In this document: positions 12,080-41,396 of the stretch, one piece after another | Position numbering within the stretch: position 1 is the first letter of the stretch | Layout: each line of letters opens with the position of its first letter | Assembly (NCBI RefSeq): GCF_901933205.1 | Contig: NW_022148842.1 | Location: 30,524-94,523 of the forward strand | DNA length: 64,000 bases | Direction of reading: 5' to 3' | DNA from: Camarhynchus parvulus | Lineage: Eukaryota > Chordata > Aves > Passeriformes > Thraupidae | Notes under the pieces: generated by a model | The model's input: the letters and a program-made list of their open reading frames with translations, nothing else | What the model was told of the DNA's origin: nothing | The model's database searches: none | Translations under genes and position numbers: made by a program

Positions 12080-12365
12080 CCGCTCTGCGCCAATCGCAGC
12101 GCGCCGTCCCACCCCGCCCATCCCCATCTGGCCAATGGGAGCGCGCCGCTGCGCCCCGCCCGCGCTTCCGACCAATCACAGCGCGCTCTGCCACCCCGCC
12201 CCCGCCGCAGCCAATCAGCGCGCGCGGCCCCGCGGCCAATCAGCGCCGCGTCCGTCCCCGGAGCCACGCCCACCAGGCAGCCAATAAACGCAGCCGTTCA
12301 CCGGCCTCTCATTTGCATATCGGGCACGCCCCTTGGGGGGTCTGACCAATGGGAGCGCGGCGCCG
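12080..12365. promoter_or_regulatory. Bidirectional BCAT2/DHDH CpG-island promoter with seven CCAAT boxes
   Basis: Seven CCAAT boxes (NF-Y type) lie in the same orientation at 12090, 12132, 12172, 12211, 12236, 12281 and 12346, spaced mostly about 40 bp. Several are followed by CAGCGCGC or GGAGCGCG, as if the box itself had been tandemly copied. An octamer ATTTGCAT is at 12311-12318. The block starts 20 bp upstream of the BCAT2 ATG and faces DHDH on the other side. Confidence 0.75.
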
Positions 12366-12424
12366 CGCGGAGGGGGCGTGGCCACGGCACGTGCGGGGAG
12401 GGAGCCACGCCCCCGAGGGGACTC

Positions 12425-12965
12425 CGGGACCCAGAAACGGCCAAAATGACCCCAAAATCCCCAAATCCCCCCAAAATCCCCGAATTGACACCAAAATCTC
12501 CAAAACCCCTGAAATCCAGGGAGCCCCAAAATGCCCCAAATCCTCTGAAAATTCTCAAAATTCTGAAAATCTCAGAAATCCCCGAAATCCCCGAAATCTC
12601 CAAATCCCAGAAATCCCAAAAATCCTCCGAAAATGCCCCAAAAATTCCCGAAATCCCCAAAATCCAGGGACCACCAAAACGCCTCCGAAAAATCCCCAAA
12701 ACAAAATCCCTGAAGTCCCCAAAATCCCCGAAATCCTCGAAATCTTCAAAATCTCCAAAATTTCTCCAAAATTCCCCCCGAAATCCCAAAATCCCCGAAA
12801 TCCGGGGACATCCAAAATCTCCAAAATCCCCCCGAAATCCCCGGATCCCCCCAGGCCCCGAAATCCCCAAAAATCCCCAAATCGCCCCAAATCCCCCCAA
12901 ATCCCCAAATCGCCCCAAATCGCCCCAAATCCCCAAATCGCCCCAAATCGCCCCAAATCCCGGCT
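12425..12965. repeat. AAATCCCC minisatellite upstream of DHDH
   Basis: Degenerate 9-12 bp units (CCCGAAATCCCCAAA) between the shared promoter and DHDH. No exon is identified. Confidence 0.8.
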
Positions 12966-13109
12966 CCCCCAGGGGTCTCGGGGCAGCTCCTGCCCTTCCC
13001 CCCGCCCCTCCCCCCCCCGATTTTGGGGTTCCCGCCCCTCCCCCCCCGGCCGTGGGTGGGGGGAGGGGCGCGCGGAGCTTCCCACGGCGGGGGGAGGGGC
13101 GGGCGGGGC

Positions 13110-20783
<7,674 letters not shown>

Positions 20784-20948
20784 CCACTGACCGCTGGAGT
20801 GACCGCTGGAGTGACCACTGAGTCCCTGGAGTGACCGCTGGAGTGACCACTGAGTCCCTGGAGTGACCACTGACCGCGGGAGTGACCACTGACCGCTGGA
20901 GTGACCGCTGGAGTGACCACAGCAGTTGCTGCCACCGGCCTGTGGCTC

Positions 20949-20954
20949 AATAAA
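20949..20954 (+). terminator. DHDH: DHDH polyadenylation signal AATAAA
   Basis: AATAAA in the context CTCAATAAAAGCTC, about 166 bp after the DHDH stop, in the right orientation. Confidence 0.8.
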
Positions 20955-21081
20955 AGCTCTGAAATGCCCCCAAAACAGGGCCCGGTCCCTCCCAGTCCGT
21001 CCCAGTCACAACCAGACTCTGCCAGTCTGGCCCAGTTTGTCCCAGTCTGTCCCAGTTACACTCAGACACTCCCAGTTTGGG

Positions 21082-21245
21082 TTTATTTTGGGTTTATTTC
21101 ACAGGTGCTGCACTGCCATGAACAGCGCCGCTCTCTGCTCCCAGTCCATCCCAGTCCATCCCAGTTTGCCCCAGTTGGTCCCAGTTACACTCACACACTC
21201 TCAGACACTCCCAGTTTGGGTTTATTTGGGTTTATTTGGGTTTAT
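21082..21245 (-). repeat. Decayed spare copy of the RPL13A last-exon end and triplicated AATAAA
   Basis: 21082-21142 repeats the end of the RPL13A terminal exon (cf. 21225-21310) with substitutions, separated from it by CCCAGTCCATCCCAGT units. At 21222-21247 the minus strand reads AATAAACCC three times in tandem, directly after the RPL13A stop, so three poly(A) hexamers overlap the tiny 3' UTR. Confidence 0.75.
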
Positions 21246-21246
21246 T

Positions 21247-26035
<4,789 letters not shown>

Positions 26036-27669
26036 GGAGGAGAAGGTACCATTGAGGGTTGGGGGGACCGGGTGGGAAAATCCAATTGGAGTGTGGGGGG
26101 ATCTCCGTGTGCCCAGAGACTTCAGCGCTCCCAGTAACCCCCAGTATGATCCCGGTATGATCCCAGTATGATTCCAGTGCCCCTCAGTGCCCCCCAGTGC
26201 CCCTCCAGTGATCCCGGTATGATGGTTTATTTTGGGTTTATTTGGGTTTTATTTTCACAGCAGCAGCCTCGTGTTGGGCGCAGGCACTGCTGTGAACGGC
26301 GCTGCTTTTCTCCTCACAAGTGCCGGCCCGGCCAAGTAGGCTCTTTGGAATGGTGGAGAAAACGGGAAATTTGGGAAAATGAGGGAAAACGGGGGAAAAA
26401 AATGGGGAAAATAGGAAACCCAGGGAAAATGGGGAAAACCCAGGGAAAAAAAAAATGGGGAAAAATGGGGCAAAATTGGGGAAACCCAGTGAAAAATGGG
26501 GGGAAAACTCAAGAACACACAGGAAAACCGCGAGTTGAAAGGGAAACCCAAGAAAATCAGGGAAAGGACAGAAAAACATTGAAAAAGAGGAGAAACAATA
26601 GGAAAATGAAAAAAAACCACCAGAAAAAAATGTGGAAAAAAGGGGGAAAAATGTAAAAAAAAAGAAGGGAAAAGTAGGAAAAGAGGGGGAAAAAAAAGGC
26701 AAATGGGAGAAAGGAAAAACACGGAAAAACAGGGAAAATCAGGCACTGACAGGTCCCCAGTTTGGGGCTTTTCCCTGGTTTTCGGGCTTTCCCACCCTGT
26801 TCTTCCTCCTCTGTGAGTTTTTCAAGTCCCACACACCCAAATCCTGGGGTTTTTCCCCAATTTTGGGGGTGATTTCCCCCGTTTTCCTCACCATCATCTT
26901 CCTTTTCTTGTTGTACCGGATCTTGGCCTTCTCCTTCCTCTTCTCCCTCCAGGGGCTCCGGTCACGTCCCGGTACTTCCAGCCCACCTCGTCGCCCAGGC
27001 GGCCCAGCACGGCAAACTGGGAGCACTGGGAGCTCAGGAAACGCCCAAAAGCCCAAAGAGCCCAAAACACACCCTTAAAAACAGCCCAAAAATCCCACCC
27101 CAAAACAGAGCCTCAAACACACCAAAAACCCCCAAAAACAGCGCCAAAATCCCACCCCAAAACCCCCAAAACAGCCCAAAAATCCCACCCCAAAAAGCAC
27201 ACCCAAAAGAGCCCAAAACCCCCAAAATAGCAGAGTTCGCTCCCAAATCTGACTTACACGGCACCTAAAGGCCGGAATCCCAAATAAAAATCCCATAAAA
27301 TTAATAAAGTCCATAGACCCCCTAAAATCCCATAAAACCCTAAAAAGATCTCATAAAATCCCCCTAAAATACATAATCCCCACAAAATTCCTATAAACCT
27401 TCTAAAATCCCATAAACCCTCCTAAAATCCTCTTAAATCCCATAGGTCTGTTAAAATCTTATAAATCCCCCAAAACCCCAGAAACTCCCTTAAAAAACCT
27501 CAAAAAATCCCACAAAACCCCAGAAACTCCCCCCAAAAAATCCTCATAAATATTCCCCCAAAACCCCCCAAATTGCCCCAAAATCCCGGGCTCACCTTTC
27601 GGGTGGGTTTGGGGGCGGATGATTTTCAGCGCGCGCACCATCCATGCGTCTCGCTGCAAAAATCCCAAA

Positions 27670-29040
27670 TTTTGGGGTTTTCGGGGATTTTTGGGGGGTC
27701 TCGGGTTTTGGGGGATTTGTGGGATTTTCAGGGTTTTATGGGATTTTGGTGGGGGGGTTTGGGAGATTTTGATGGGGGGATGAGATTTTAGGGGATTTAT
27801 GGGATTTTAGGGGATTTATGGGATTTTAGGGGATTCCTGAGATTTTAGGGGATTTATGGGATTTTAAGGGGTTTACAGGATTTTTGGGGATTATGAGATT
27901 TTAGATGGTTTCATGAAATTTTTTTTAGGGACTTTATGAGATTTTAGGGGAATTTTGTGAGATTTTAGCAGTTTTATGGCATTTCAGAAGGTTTATAGGA
28001 TTTTGGTGAGGGCTACAAGATTTTAGGGGTATTTTTTCAGGGAGTTTCTGGGATTTTAGGGGTTTTATGAGATTTTAAAGGTTTCCTGGAATTTGGGTGG
28101 GATTATGGGAGTTTAACAGGTTTTATCAGACTTTTTTAAGGAGTTTACACAATTTTAATGAAATTTTATGAAATTTTAGTGAGTCTATCAGATTTTACAA
28201 GATATTAGAAAGATTTTAGGGAGTTTATGGGATTTTAGGAGGTTTTATGGGATTTTAGGAGTTCTATGAGATTTTGGTGAGGATTACACGATTTAATTGC
28301 GATATTATCATATTTTTGGGGGGGTTTCTTGGATTTTCAAGAGTTATTGAGATTTTAAGGTTTTTATGGGATTTTGGTGGGGATTACAAAATTTCCTTGT
28401 GTTTTTGTCAGATTTCTTGGGGAACCTCTGGGAATTTATGAGATTTTGCAGTTTTATGGGATTTCGGTGCGGATTACAGAATTTCAGGGGGATTTTACCA
28501 GATTTTTTCAGGGAGCTTCTGGAATTTTAGAGGGTTTTACGAGATTTTAGGGGTTTTATGGGATTTTGGTGCGGATTACAGGACTTTAGGAGATTTTCTC
28601 ACATTTCAGGGAATTCTACCAGATTTTTTAAAGAACTTTATGGGATTTCAGCGGTTTTATGGGATTTCAGTGGGGATTACAAGATCTCAGGGGGATTTTA
28701 TCAGCTATTTTTAGGGACTTAATGGGATTTTAATGGTTTTATGGCATTACAGTATTTTTCTGTGATTTTGGTGAAGATTACAAGATTTAATTACGATTTT
28801 ATCAGATTTTTTTTAGGGAACTTCTGGGGTTTTAGGGATTTATGAAATTTTAGGGTTTTATGGGATTTTGGTGTGGACTACAAGATTTCAGGGGAATTTT
28901 TTTAGGGACTTTATGGGATTTTAGGGGTTTTATGGGATTTTAGTATTTTGATGTGACTTTGGTTGTGGATTACAGGATTTCACGGGGATTTAACGGATTT
29001 TTATGGTTTTTTAGCAGATTTCAGGGGTCTGTGGGGTCCC
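27670..29040 (-). repeat. AT-rich GATTTTAGGGGATTTATGG minisatellite, unit 2
   Basis: Second copy of the intron 5 array of unit 1, with only a handful of differences over 1.4 kb. Confidence 0.88.
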
Positions 29041-29041
29041 G

Positions 29042-29280
<239 letters not shown>

Positions 29281-30475
29281 TTAGGGCAATTGGGGGTTTG
29301 GGGGGAAAAACGGGGATTTAGGGCAACCTGAGGGTTTTGAGATTCTGGGGGGAATTTTGGGTTTTTTAGGGTTTTTGCGCTCCTCTCACTCCAGACTGTG
29401 CGTGTGGATTTTGGGGAGAATTTGGGGATTTTTGGGTCTCTCTCACTTCGCACAGCGTGTAGGGATTTTGGGGTGATTTCTGGCGTTTTTGGGGTCTCTC
29501 ACCTCAGACCATGTGCCAGAAAATGTGGCTGGGGGGTTTTGGGATTTTGGGGCAGTTTTTGGGTGATTTTTGGGGCAGTTTTTGGGGGATTTTTGGGGCA
29601 GTTTTTTGGGGGATTTTTAGGGCAGTTTTTGGGGTGATTTCAGGCGTTTTTGGGGTCTCTCACCTCGCACCGTGCGCCAGAAGATGCGGCTGGGCGCTCG
29701 GAAGTGGAAGGGGCCCCGGGACGGGTTCGTGTTCATCCTCTTCCTCAGGAAGGCCAGGAACTTCACTGGGGGGGGAAATGGGGCAGAATCAGCAGGAATC
29801 GGGCAAAATCCACCAGAAACGGGGAGAATCCCTCAAAAAAGGGGCAAATTCCTTTAAAAATTGGGATGGGGTAGAATCCCTGAGAAGCTGGGCAGAACCC
29901 ATCAGAAATGGGGCAGAAACGATCAAAAATGGGGAGAATCCATTAAAAAAGAGGCAGCATCCCTCAGAAATGAGGGAGAGTCCGCCCAAAACGGGGCAGA
30001 ATCCTCCAAAAATGGAGCAGAATTCCTCAAAAGCCCAGCAAAATTCACGGGGCAGAATTCCTTTAAAAACGGGGCAGAATCTCTCAAAACCGTCCCCAAA
30101 ATCCGGGATTTCATCCCCAAATCCCGGTTTTTCCCCCCAGATCCCGCCCCCCGGCACTCACGCTTGTTCCGGTAGAAGTTCCCGGAGATGTTGATGCCCT
30201 CGCAGCGAACCACGACCACGCGGCGGCCTGGGGACAGCGACACCGGCCCGGGCCCCGTTAATCCCGCATTTTCCCCAATTTTCCGGGTTTCCCCTTTAAT
30301 TCCCGGTTTTTTCCCGTTTATTCCTGTTTTTCCCCCTTTATTCTTGTTTTCTTCCCTCGTTACTCCCAGCTTTCCCCGTTAACCCCGGTTTTTCACCCTT
30401 TTCCCCGTTCTTCCCCCCATTATTCCAGGTTTTCCCCGTTAATCCCGGGTTTTCACCCTTTTCCCCGGTTTTCCC

Positions 30476-30555
30476 CCCGCGCTCAGCTGGTAGTGCATGT
30501 AGGCGTGTCTCATTGTCGCCAAACTCGACAGCCGACAGGGCTCATCACGGCGCGG
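30476..30555 (-). ncRNA. SNORD33: Box C/D snoRNA, SNORD33-like, unit 2
   Basis: Second copy of the intron 2 snoRNA: C box at 30542-30548 and D box CTGA at 30483-30486 (minus strand), with an unchanged guide. Confidence 0.85.
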
Positions 30556-30957
30556 GGGTCCCGGTGCCGTTCCCGGTAATTGCCCCGGCGCCGCCGCCCC
30601 GCACTCACCCAGCAGCACCTGCTTGGCCACGATCGCCGCCAGCCGGCCCAGGAGGTGCCCGCGCCCGTCGATCACCAGCACCTGCGGCGGGGGGAGCCCC
30701 GGGTGAGGCCGGGCCCTCGCCGGGCCCGGGCCGCACCGCACCGGGCCCAGGCCGCACCGCACCGGGCCCAGGCCGCACCGCGTGGCCGCGCCCCGCGCCG
30801 CTCCCGCCGCCCGCCCGCTGCTCCCCGCGCCCCCCGCCGCTCCCCGCGCGCCCCCGAGCCCCGCCGAGCCCGGCCCGGCCGCCCCCGGAGTCCCCCGAGC
30901 CCCCCGAGCCCGCCCGGAGCCCCCGCGCCGCACCCGCGGCTCCGCCATGGCCGCCGC

Positions 30958-31030
30958 CCGCCTCAGAAAGAGGCCACGCCCCCTGCGGGAGCGCCGCTTC
31001 CGCCGAGGGAGGGCGGAAGTGACGTCACGG
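30958..31030 (-). promoter_or_regulatory. RPL13A promoter, unit 2
   Basis: Same TOP-like tract, ETS motif and palindromic CRE (31020-31027) as in unit 1. Confidence 0.72.
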
Positions 31031-31119
31031 GGAGGAGAAGGTACCATTGAGGGTTGGGGGGGACCGGGTGGGAAAATCCAATTGGAGTGTGGGGGGGATC
31101 TCCGTGTGCCCAGAGACTT

Positions 31120-31670
31120 CCAGCGCTCCCAGTAACCCCCAGTATGATCCCGGTATGATCCCAGTATGATTCCAGTGCCCCTCCAGTGCCCCCCAGTGCC
31201 CCTCCAGTGATCCCGGTATGATCCCAGTGCGATCCCAGTGCTCCCAGTACCAACCAGTGCCACTCTCTGAACCTCCCAGTGCCCCCAGCGCCCCTCCAGG
31301 GATTCCAGTATGATCCCAGTGTGATCCCAGTGCCCCCCAGTCCCTCCCAGGCCCTCACTACAGGCTCTCCAACGTCCGCTTTCTGTATTTATATTTATAA
31401 TTATATTTATATTTATATATGTACAGAGGGGGGTCTCGGGGGTCCCGAGAGGGGGCGGGGGGTCCCTGGGGGTCCCTTTTGGAGGTTCTTGGGGGTCCCT
31501 GGAGTCCCTTTTGGGGGTTCCTTGGACTTCCTGGGGGTCCCTTTTGGGGTCTGGAGAGTTCCCCGGGGGTCTGGGGGGGTCTCGGGGGTCCCTTTTGGGG
31601 GTCTCGGGGGATTTCCCGGGGGTCTCGGGGGGGTTCCCCGGCGTTTCCTTTCGGAGGGGCGTGGCCGCCC
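31120..31670. repeat. Intergenic repeats between RPL13A and SLC17A7
   Basis: 31,135-31,345 holds CCCAGTATGATCCCAGTGCC units. 31,385-31,425 is a pure AT-rich tract (TATTTATATTTATAATTATA), perhaps the SLC17A7 poly(A) region on the minus strand, although no AATAAA is present. 31,430-31,650 holds GGGGGTCTCGGGGGTCCC units, probably 3' UTR. Confidence 0.6.
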
Positions 31671-38219
<6,549 letters not shown>

Positions 38220-38467
38220 CGCTGCCTCAGGGCTCCACCATCACCGCGGGACCCCCAGGACCCCCCCAGAATCCCCCCCGCCCCCCTGCCCGCAGCCCCC
38301 CGAGCCCGGCGCTGCTCCCGGGGCCTCTCCAGGGCAGCTCTGGGAGCCCCCCCGCCCCCCGGCCTGGATCAGCCCTAAATCCCCCCAAATCCCCCCCAGC
38401 CCCCCCCAAATCCCCCCCCTGCGCCAGGGGGCACGGACCAATCAGAGCACGGGCTGCGGGTTTGGCT

Positions 38468-38473
38468 TTTATT
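38468..38473 (-). terminator. PIH1D1: PIH1D1 polyadenylation signal AATAAA
   Basis: TTTATT on the plus strand, about 374 bp past the PIH1D1 stop and only ~250 bp from the SLC17A7 start codon. Confidence 0.75.
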
Positions 38474-38846
38474 GGGGGGTTTTGTACCAAAAAAAAGGGA
38501 AGGGGAGAGGGCTGAGGGGTCTGGGGGGGTCCCTGAGTGGTTGGGGGGGCTCAGGAGCATCCTGAGAACGGCCCCAAAGAGTTCTGGGGGTCTTGGGGGG
38601 GTCCAGGAGGGCCCCGGGGGAAATACTGGGGGGCTCCTGGGGGGTCCCGGGCAATCCTAGGGGGTCCCGGGTGGGATTTCGGGGGGTCCCGGGTGGGTTT
38701 TTTGGGGGGTCCCGGGTGGGTTTTTCAGGGCATTCCGGGTGGGATTTCGGGGGGTCCCGGGTGGGTTTTTCAGGGGGTCCCGGGTGGGATTTCGGGGGGT
38801 CCCGGGTGGGTTTTTTGGGGGTCCCGGGTGGGATTTCGGGGGTCCC
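38474..38846 (-). repeat. PIH1D1 3' UTR with GTGGGATTTCGGGGGGTCCCGG repeats
   Basis: 38,640-38,845 is an array of ~22-26 bp units (GGTCCCGGGTGGGATTTC) in the PIH1D1 3' UTR. Confidence 0.75.
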
Positions 38847-40958
38847 TCACGCCCGCAGCAGCGGCATCGTCACGGTGAGAACCTGTAAGGGGCGTGGCCA
38901 CGCGTTAGAGGGGGGCGTGTCCCCGGGGGACAGGGGGCGTGTCCCCGGTGGAGGGGGCGTGTCTCTCCCGGTCGGTTGCCATGGTTACCTTGGAGCGGCG
39001 GTGGAAGCGCGCGCGGCACCGCGCGGGGTCGGCGCGCATGCGCAGTGGCAGCCCCAGCTCCAGCAGCGCCGCCTGGCGGCCCGGAGCAGGCGCGGGAGCG
39101 GCGCCGGCAGCGCCCCCCGGCGGCGGCGCGGGGCGCAGCAGCAGCAGCCGCTCCTCGCTCAGCCCCAGCCACAGAGAGCCGCCCCCTCCTGGGCGGGGCC
39201 ACAGTTAGGACACGCCCACTGCGCCCCGACCCCCCTCACTGCTCCCCTACCCCCCACCAAGGATGGTGGAGCCCCCTCCCAGCACAGACCCCGGTGCCCC
39301 CCAGTCCCTCCCAGTGCCCCCCAGCTCATCCCAGCTTCCCCCCAGTTCCCCCCAGTCCCTCCCAATCCCCCCCCAGCTCATCCCAGTCCCCCCCAATCCC
39401 CTCCCAGCCCCCCCCCAGTCCCCCCAGTTCCCCACTCACCACCTGCTCCAGGTGCACCCGGGCCTGCAGCTCCTGCGGCTCCTGAGCCGAGGGCGAAGCC
39501 ACGACCACGAACGGGGGGGGCATGGGGGTTTTTGGGGAGGGGTCCTGGGCGTGTTTTGGGGAGGGGTCCCCCTCACCCCGGCAGCTCCTAGAGGCGGGGC
39601 CAGGGCCGGGGTCAGGCTGGGGAAGGTCCCAAGGTTTTTGGGGAGGGGTCCCAGGGATATTTGAGAAGGGGTCCCGGGGGTGTCAGGGGTATTCTGGGGA
39701 AGGGTCTCGGGGTGTTTTGGTTTAATGTGGGGAGGGGTCCCACATACGGCGGCAGCTCCTGGATGCGGGGCTGGGGCCGGGCCCGGATGCTCTGGGCCGC
39801 GATGGAGCCGAGGCAGCGCCGGTTCCGCAGCACCCGCCAGCCTGGCGCGGCGGGGAGGGGTCCGCGGTTACTCTGGGGAGGGGTCCCGGGGGACACAGGG
39901 GGGATTTTGGGGCGGGGTCTGCCCCTCCCAGCCCCCCAGACTCACCGGTGAGCTCCAGCTCCACCCCGTACTTGTCCGAGAGCCCCTCCAGGGCCACGGT
40001 CAGGAAGAACTCCAGGTACAGCGGGTCGGCCTGGGGGACCCCAGACCCAATTCACTGCCCTGACCCCCCCAGAAGCCCCCAGACCCCAATTTCCCCCCCC
40101 AGCCCCACCTGGAGGCTCCTGCGGAACCCATAGTTCACCCTCCCAGAAGCCCCCAGACCCCATTAACGCCCCCAGCCCCACCTGCAGGGTCCTGAAGAAG
40201 CCCGAGTTCACCACCACGTCGTAGGCCGTGCAGCCCCTTCCCCCTGCGGGGTCGCAGCAGATTTGGGGGGGTCCCGGGTGTCCCGGGGGGGTCAGGGGTT
40301 TTTGGGGGGCGTTTGGGGGGGTCTCTGACCTCGGTCGAGCTCGGCGTGGGGCTCCCCCAGGCTCATGGGGATGCGGAAGGAGCCCCCGGGGCCGGGGGGG
40401 TCCCGCAGGAGCTCCTGCAGCCCCGGGGGGGGCACGGGGGGCGGCGGGGGCACCTCGGGCGAGTGGCAAACGTTGAGGAACACCTTGGGACCCCCGCCCG
40501 CCTCGCGGGTCTTGACACAGAGACCTGCGGGGGAGAAACGCAACGGAGACCGCCCAAAAATGCACCAAAAACCACCGGAACCTCCCCAAAATGCACCAAA
40601 TCCAACAGAGACCCCCAAAATGCACCAAATCCAACAGAGCCCCTCCAAAATTCACCGAAATCCACTGGAACCTCCCCAAAATGCACCAAATCCAACAGAG
40701 CCCCCCCAGAATCCCCCCGAGCCCCCCGTACCCGGCTGCGGGGTCACGGCCCGGGCGGGGCCGGGGCTCGGCGCCTCCTCAGGGTCCGGGTCCACCTGCG
40801 GGAACCGGGAGGGTCAGAACCGGGATCGGGATCGGAACCAGGATCGGAACCGGCGCCGGGATCGGCCCCGGGCCCACCTGCAGCAGCAGCCGCCGCAGCG
40901 CCGCCTCCTCCTCCTCGTCCGCCTCCAGCTCGGCCGAGAGCAGCGACGGGTCCGCCAT
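38847..40958 (-). CDS. PIH1D1: PIH1 domain-containing protein 1, R2TP subunit
   Basis: Adaptor of the R2TP/HSP90 co-chaperone that binds RPAP3 and phospho-clients such as TELO2, for snoRNP, PIKK and RNA polymerase assembly. Exons: 40878-40958, 40732-40795, 40330-40524, 40182-40243, 39946-40030, 39744-39841, about 39441-39544, 38989-39188 and 38847-38882. Seen: start MADPSLLS, KVFLNVCHSPEVP and FRIPMSLGEPHAELD (PIH-N domain), GCTAYDVVVNS, LEFFLTVALEGLSDKYGVEL, RIQELPPY. The C-terminal CS-like part ends TVTMPLLRA. The proline-rich loop PPPPPVPPPG is bird-specific. Exon 7 to 8 junction is one base out of phase with the donors visible near 39,441; a short G run in exon 8 (GAGGGGGCGG) may have lost a base. 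Confidence 0.92.
40085..40200 (-). repeat. Decayed spare PIH1D1 exon 4 donor edge
   Basis: CCCCAGCCCCACCTGCAGGG with preceding codons at 40172-40200 has a diverged copy at 40099-40135 (CCCCACCTGGAGGCTCCTGC), about 73 bp into the intron. Confidence 0.6.
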
Positions 40959-41119
40959 GGCCTGAGGGAACCGAGAGCTCCGGGACCGCCCGGGAACCCC
41001 CGGGAACCCCCGGGAGCCCCGAAACCGCCCCGTACCCCCAGGCCCGCCCTCACCGCGCCTTCGCCTCCCGCCACTTCCGCTTCCGGCGCGGCCCCGTCTC
41101 CATGGTTACCGAGGCTGCT

Positions 41120-41345
41120 CTGGCCACTTCCGGTGATTCTCAGGGTTCCGGGGCCGCTCTGGCCACTTCCGGTGACTCTCGGTGGTTCCGGGGCCGCTCT
41201 GGCCACTTCCGCTAAGTCTCTGTGGTTCCGGTGCGGCTCTGGCCACTTCCGCCCAATCTCGGTGGTTCCGGTGCCGCTCTGGCCACTTCCGCCCAATCTC
41301 TGTGGTTCCGGTGCCGCTCTGGCCACTTCCGGTAAATCTCGGTGT
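41120..41345. promoter_or_regulatory. Six-copy 40-bp ETS-site array in the PIH1D1/ALDH16A1 divergent promoter
   Basis: GGCCACTTCCG recurs at 41122, 41161, 41201, 41241, 41281 and 41321. The period is exactly 40 bp for the last five. Each unit contains CCACTTCCG, an ETS (GABP-type) core; two also have GCCCAAT. It lies between the PIH1D1 ATG (40958) and the ALDH16A1 ATG (41397). Confidence 0.85.
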
Positions 41346-41396
41346 TTCGGGGCCGCTCTGGCCCGCCCTGCCCGTCTCGGTGGTTGCTCGGCCGTG

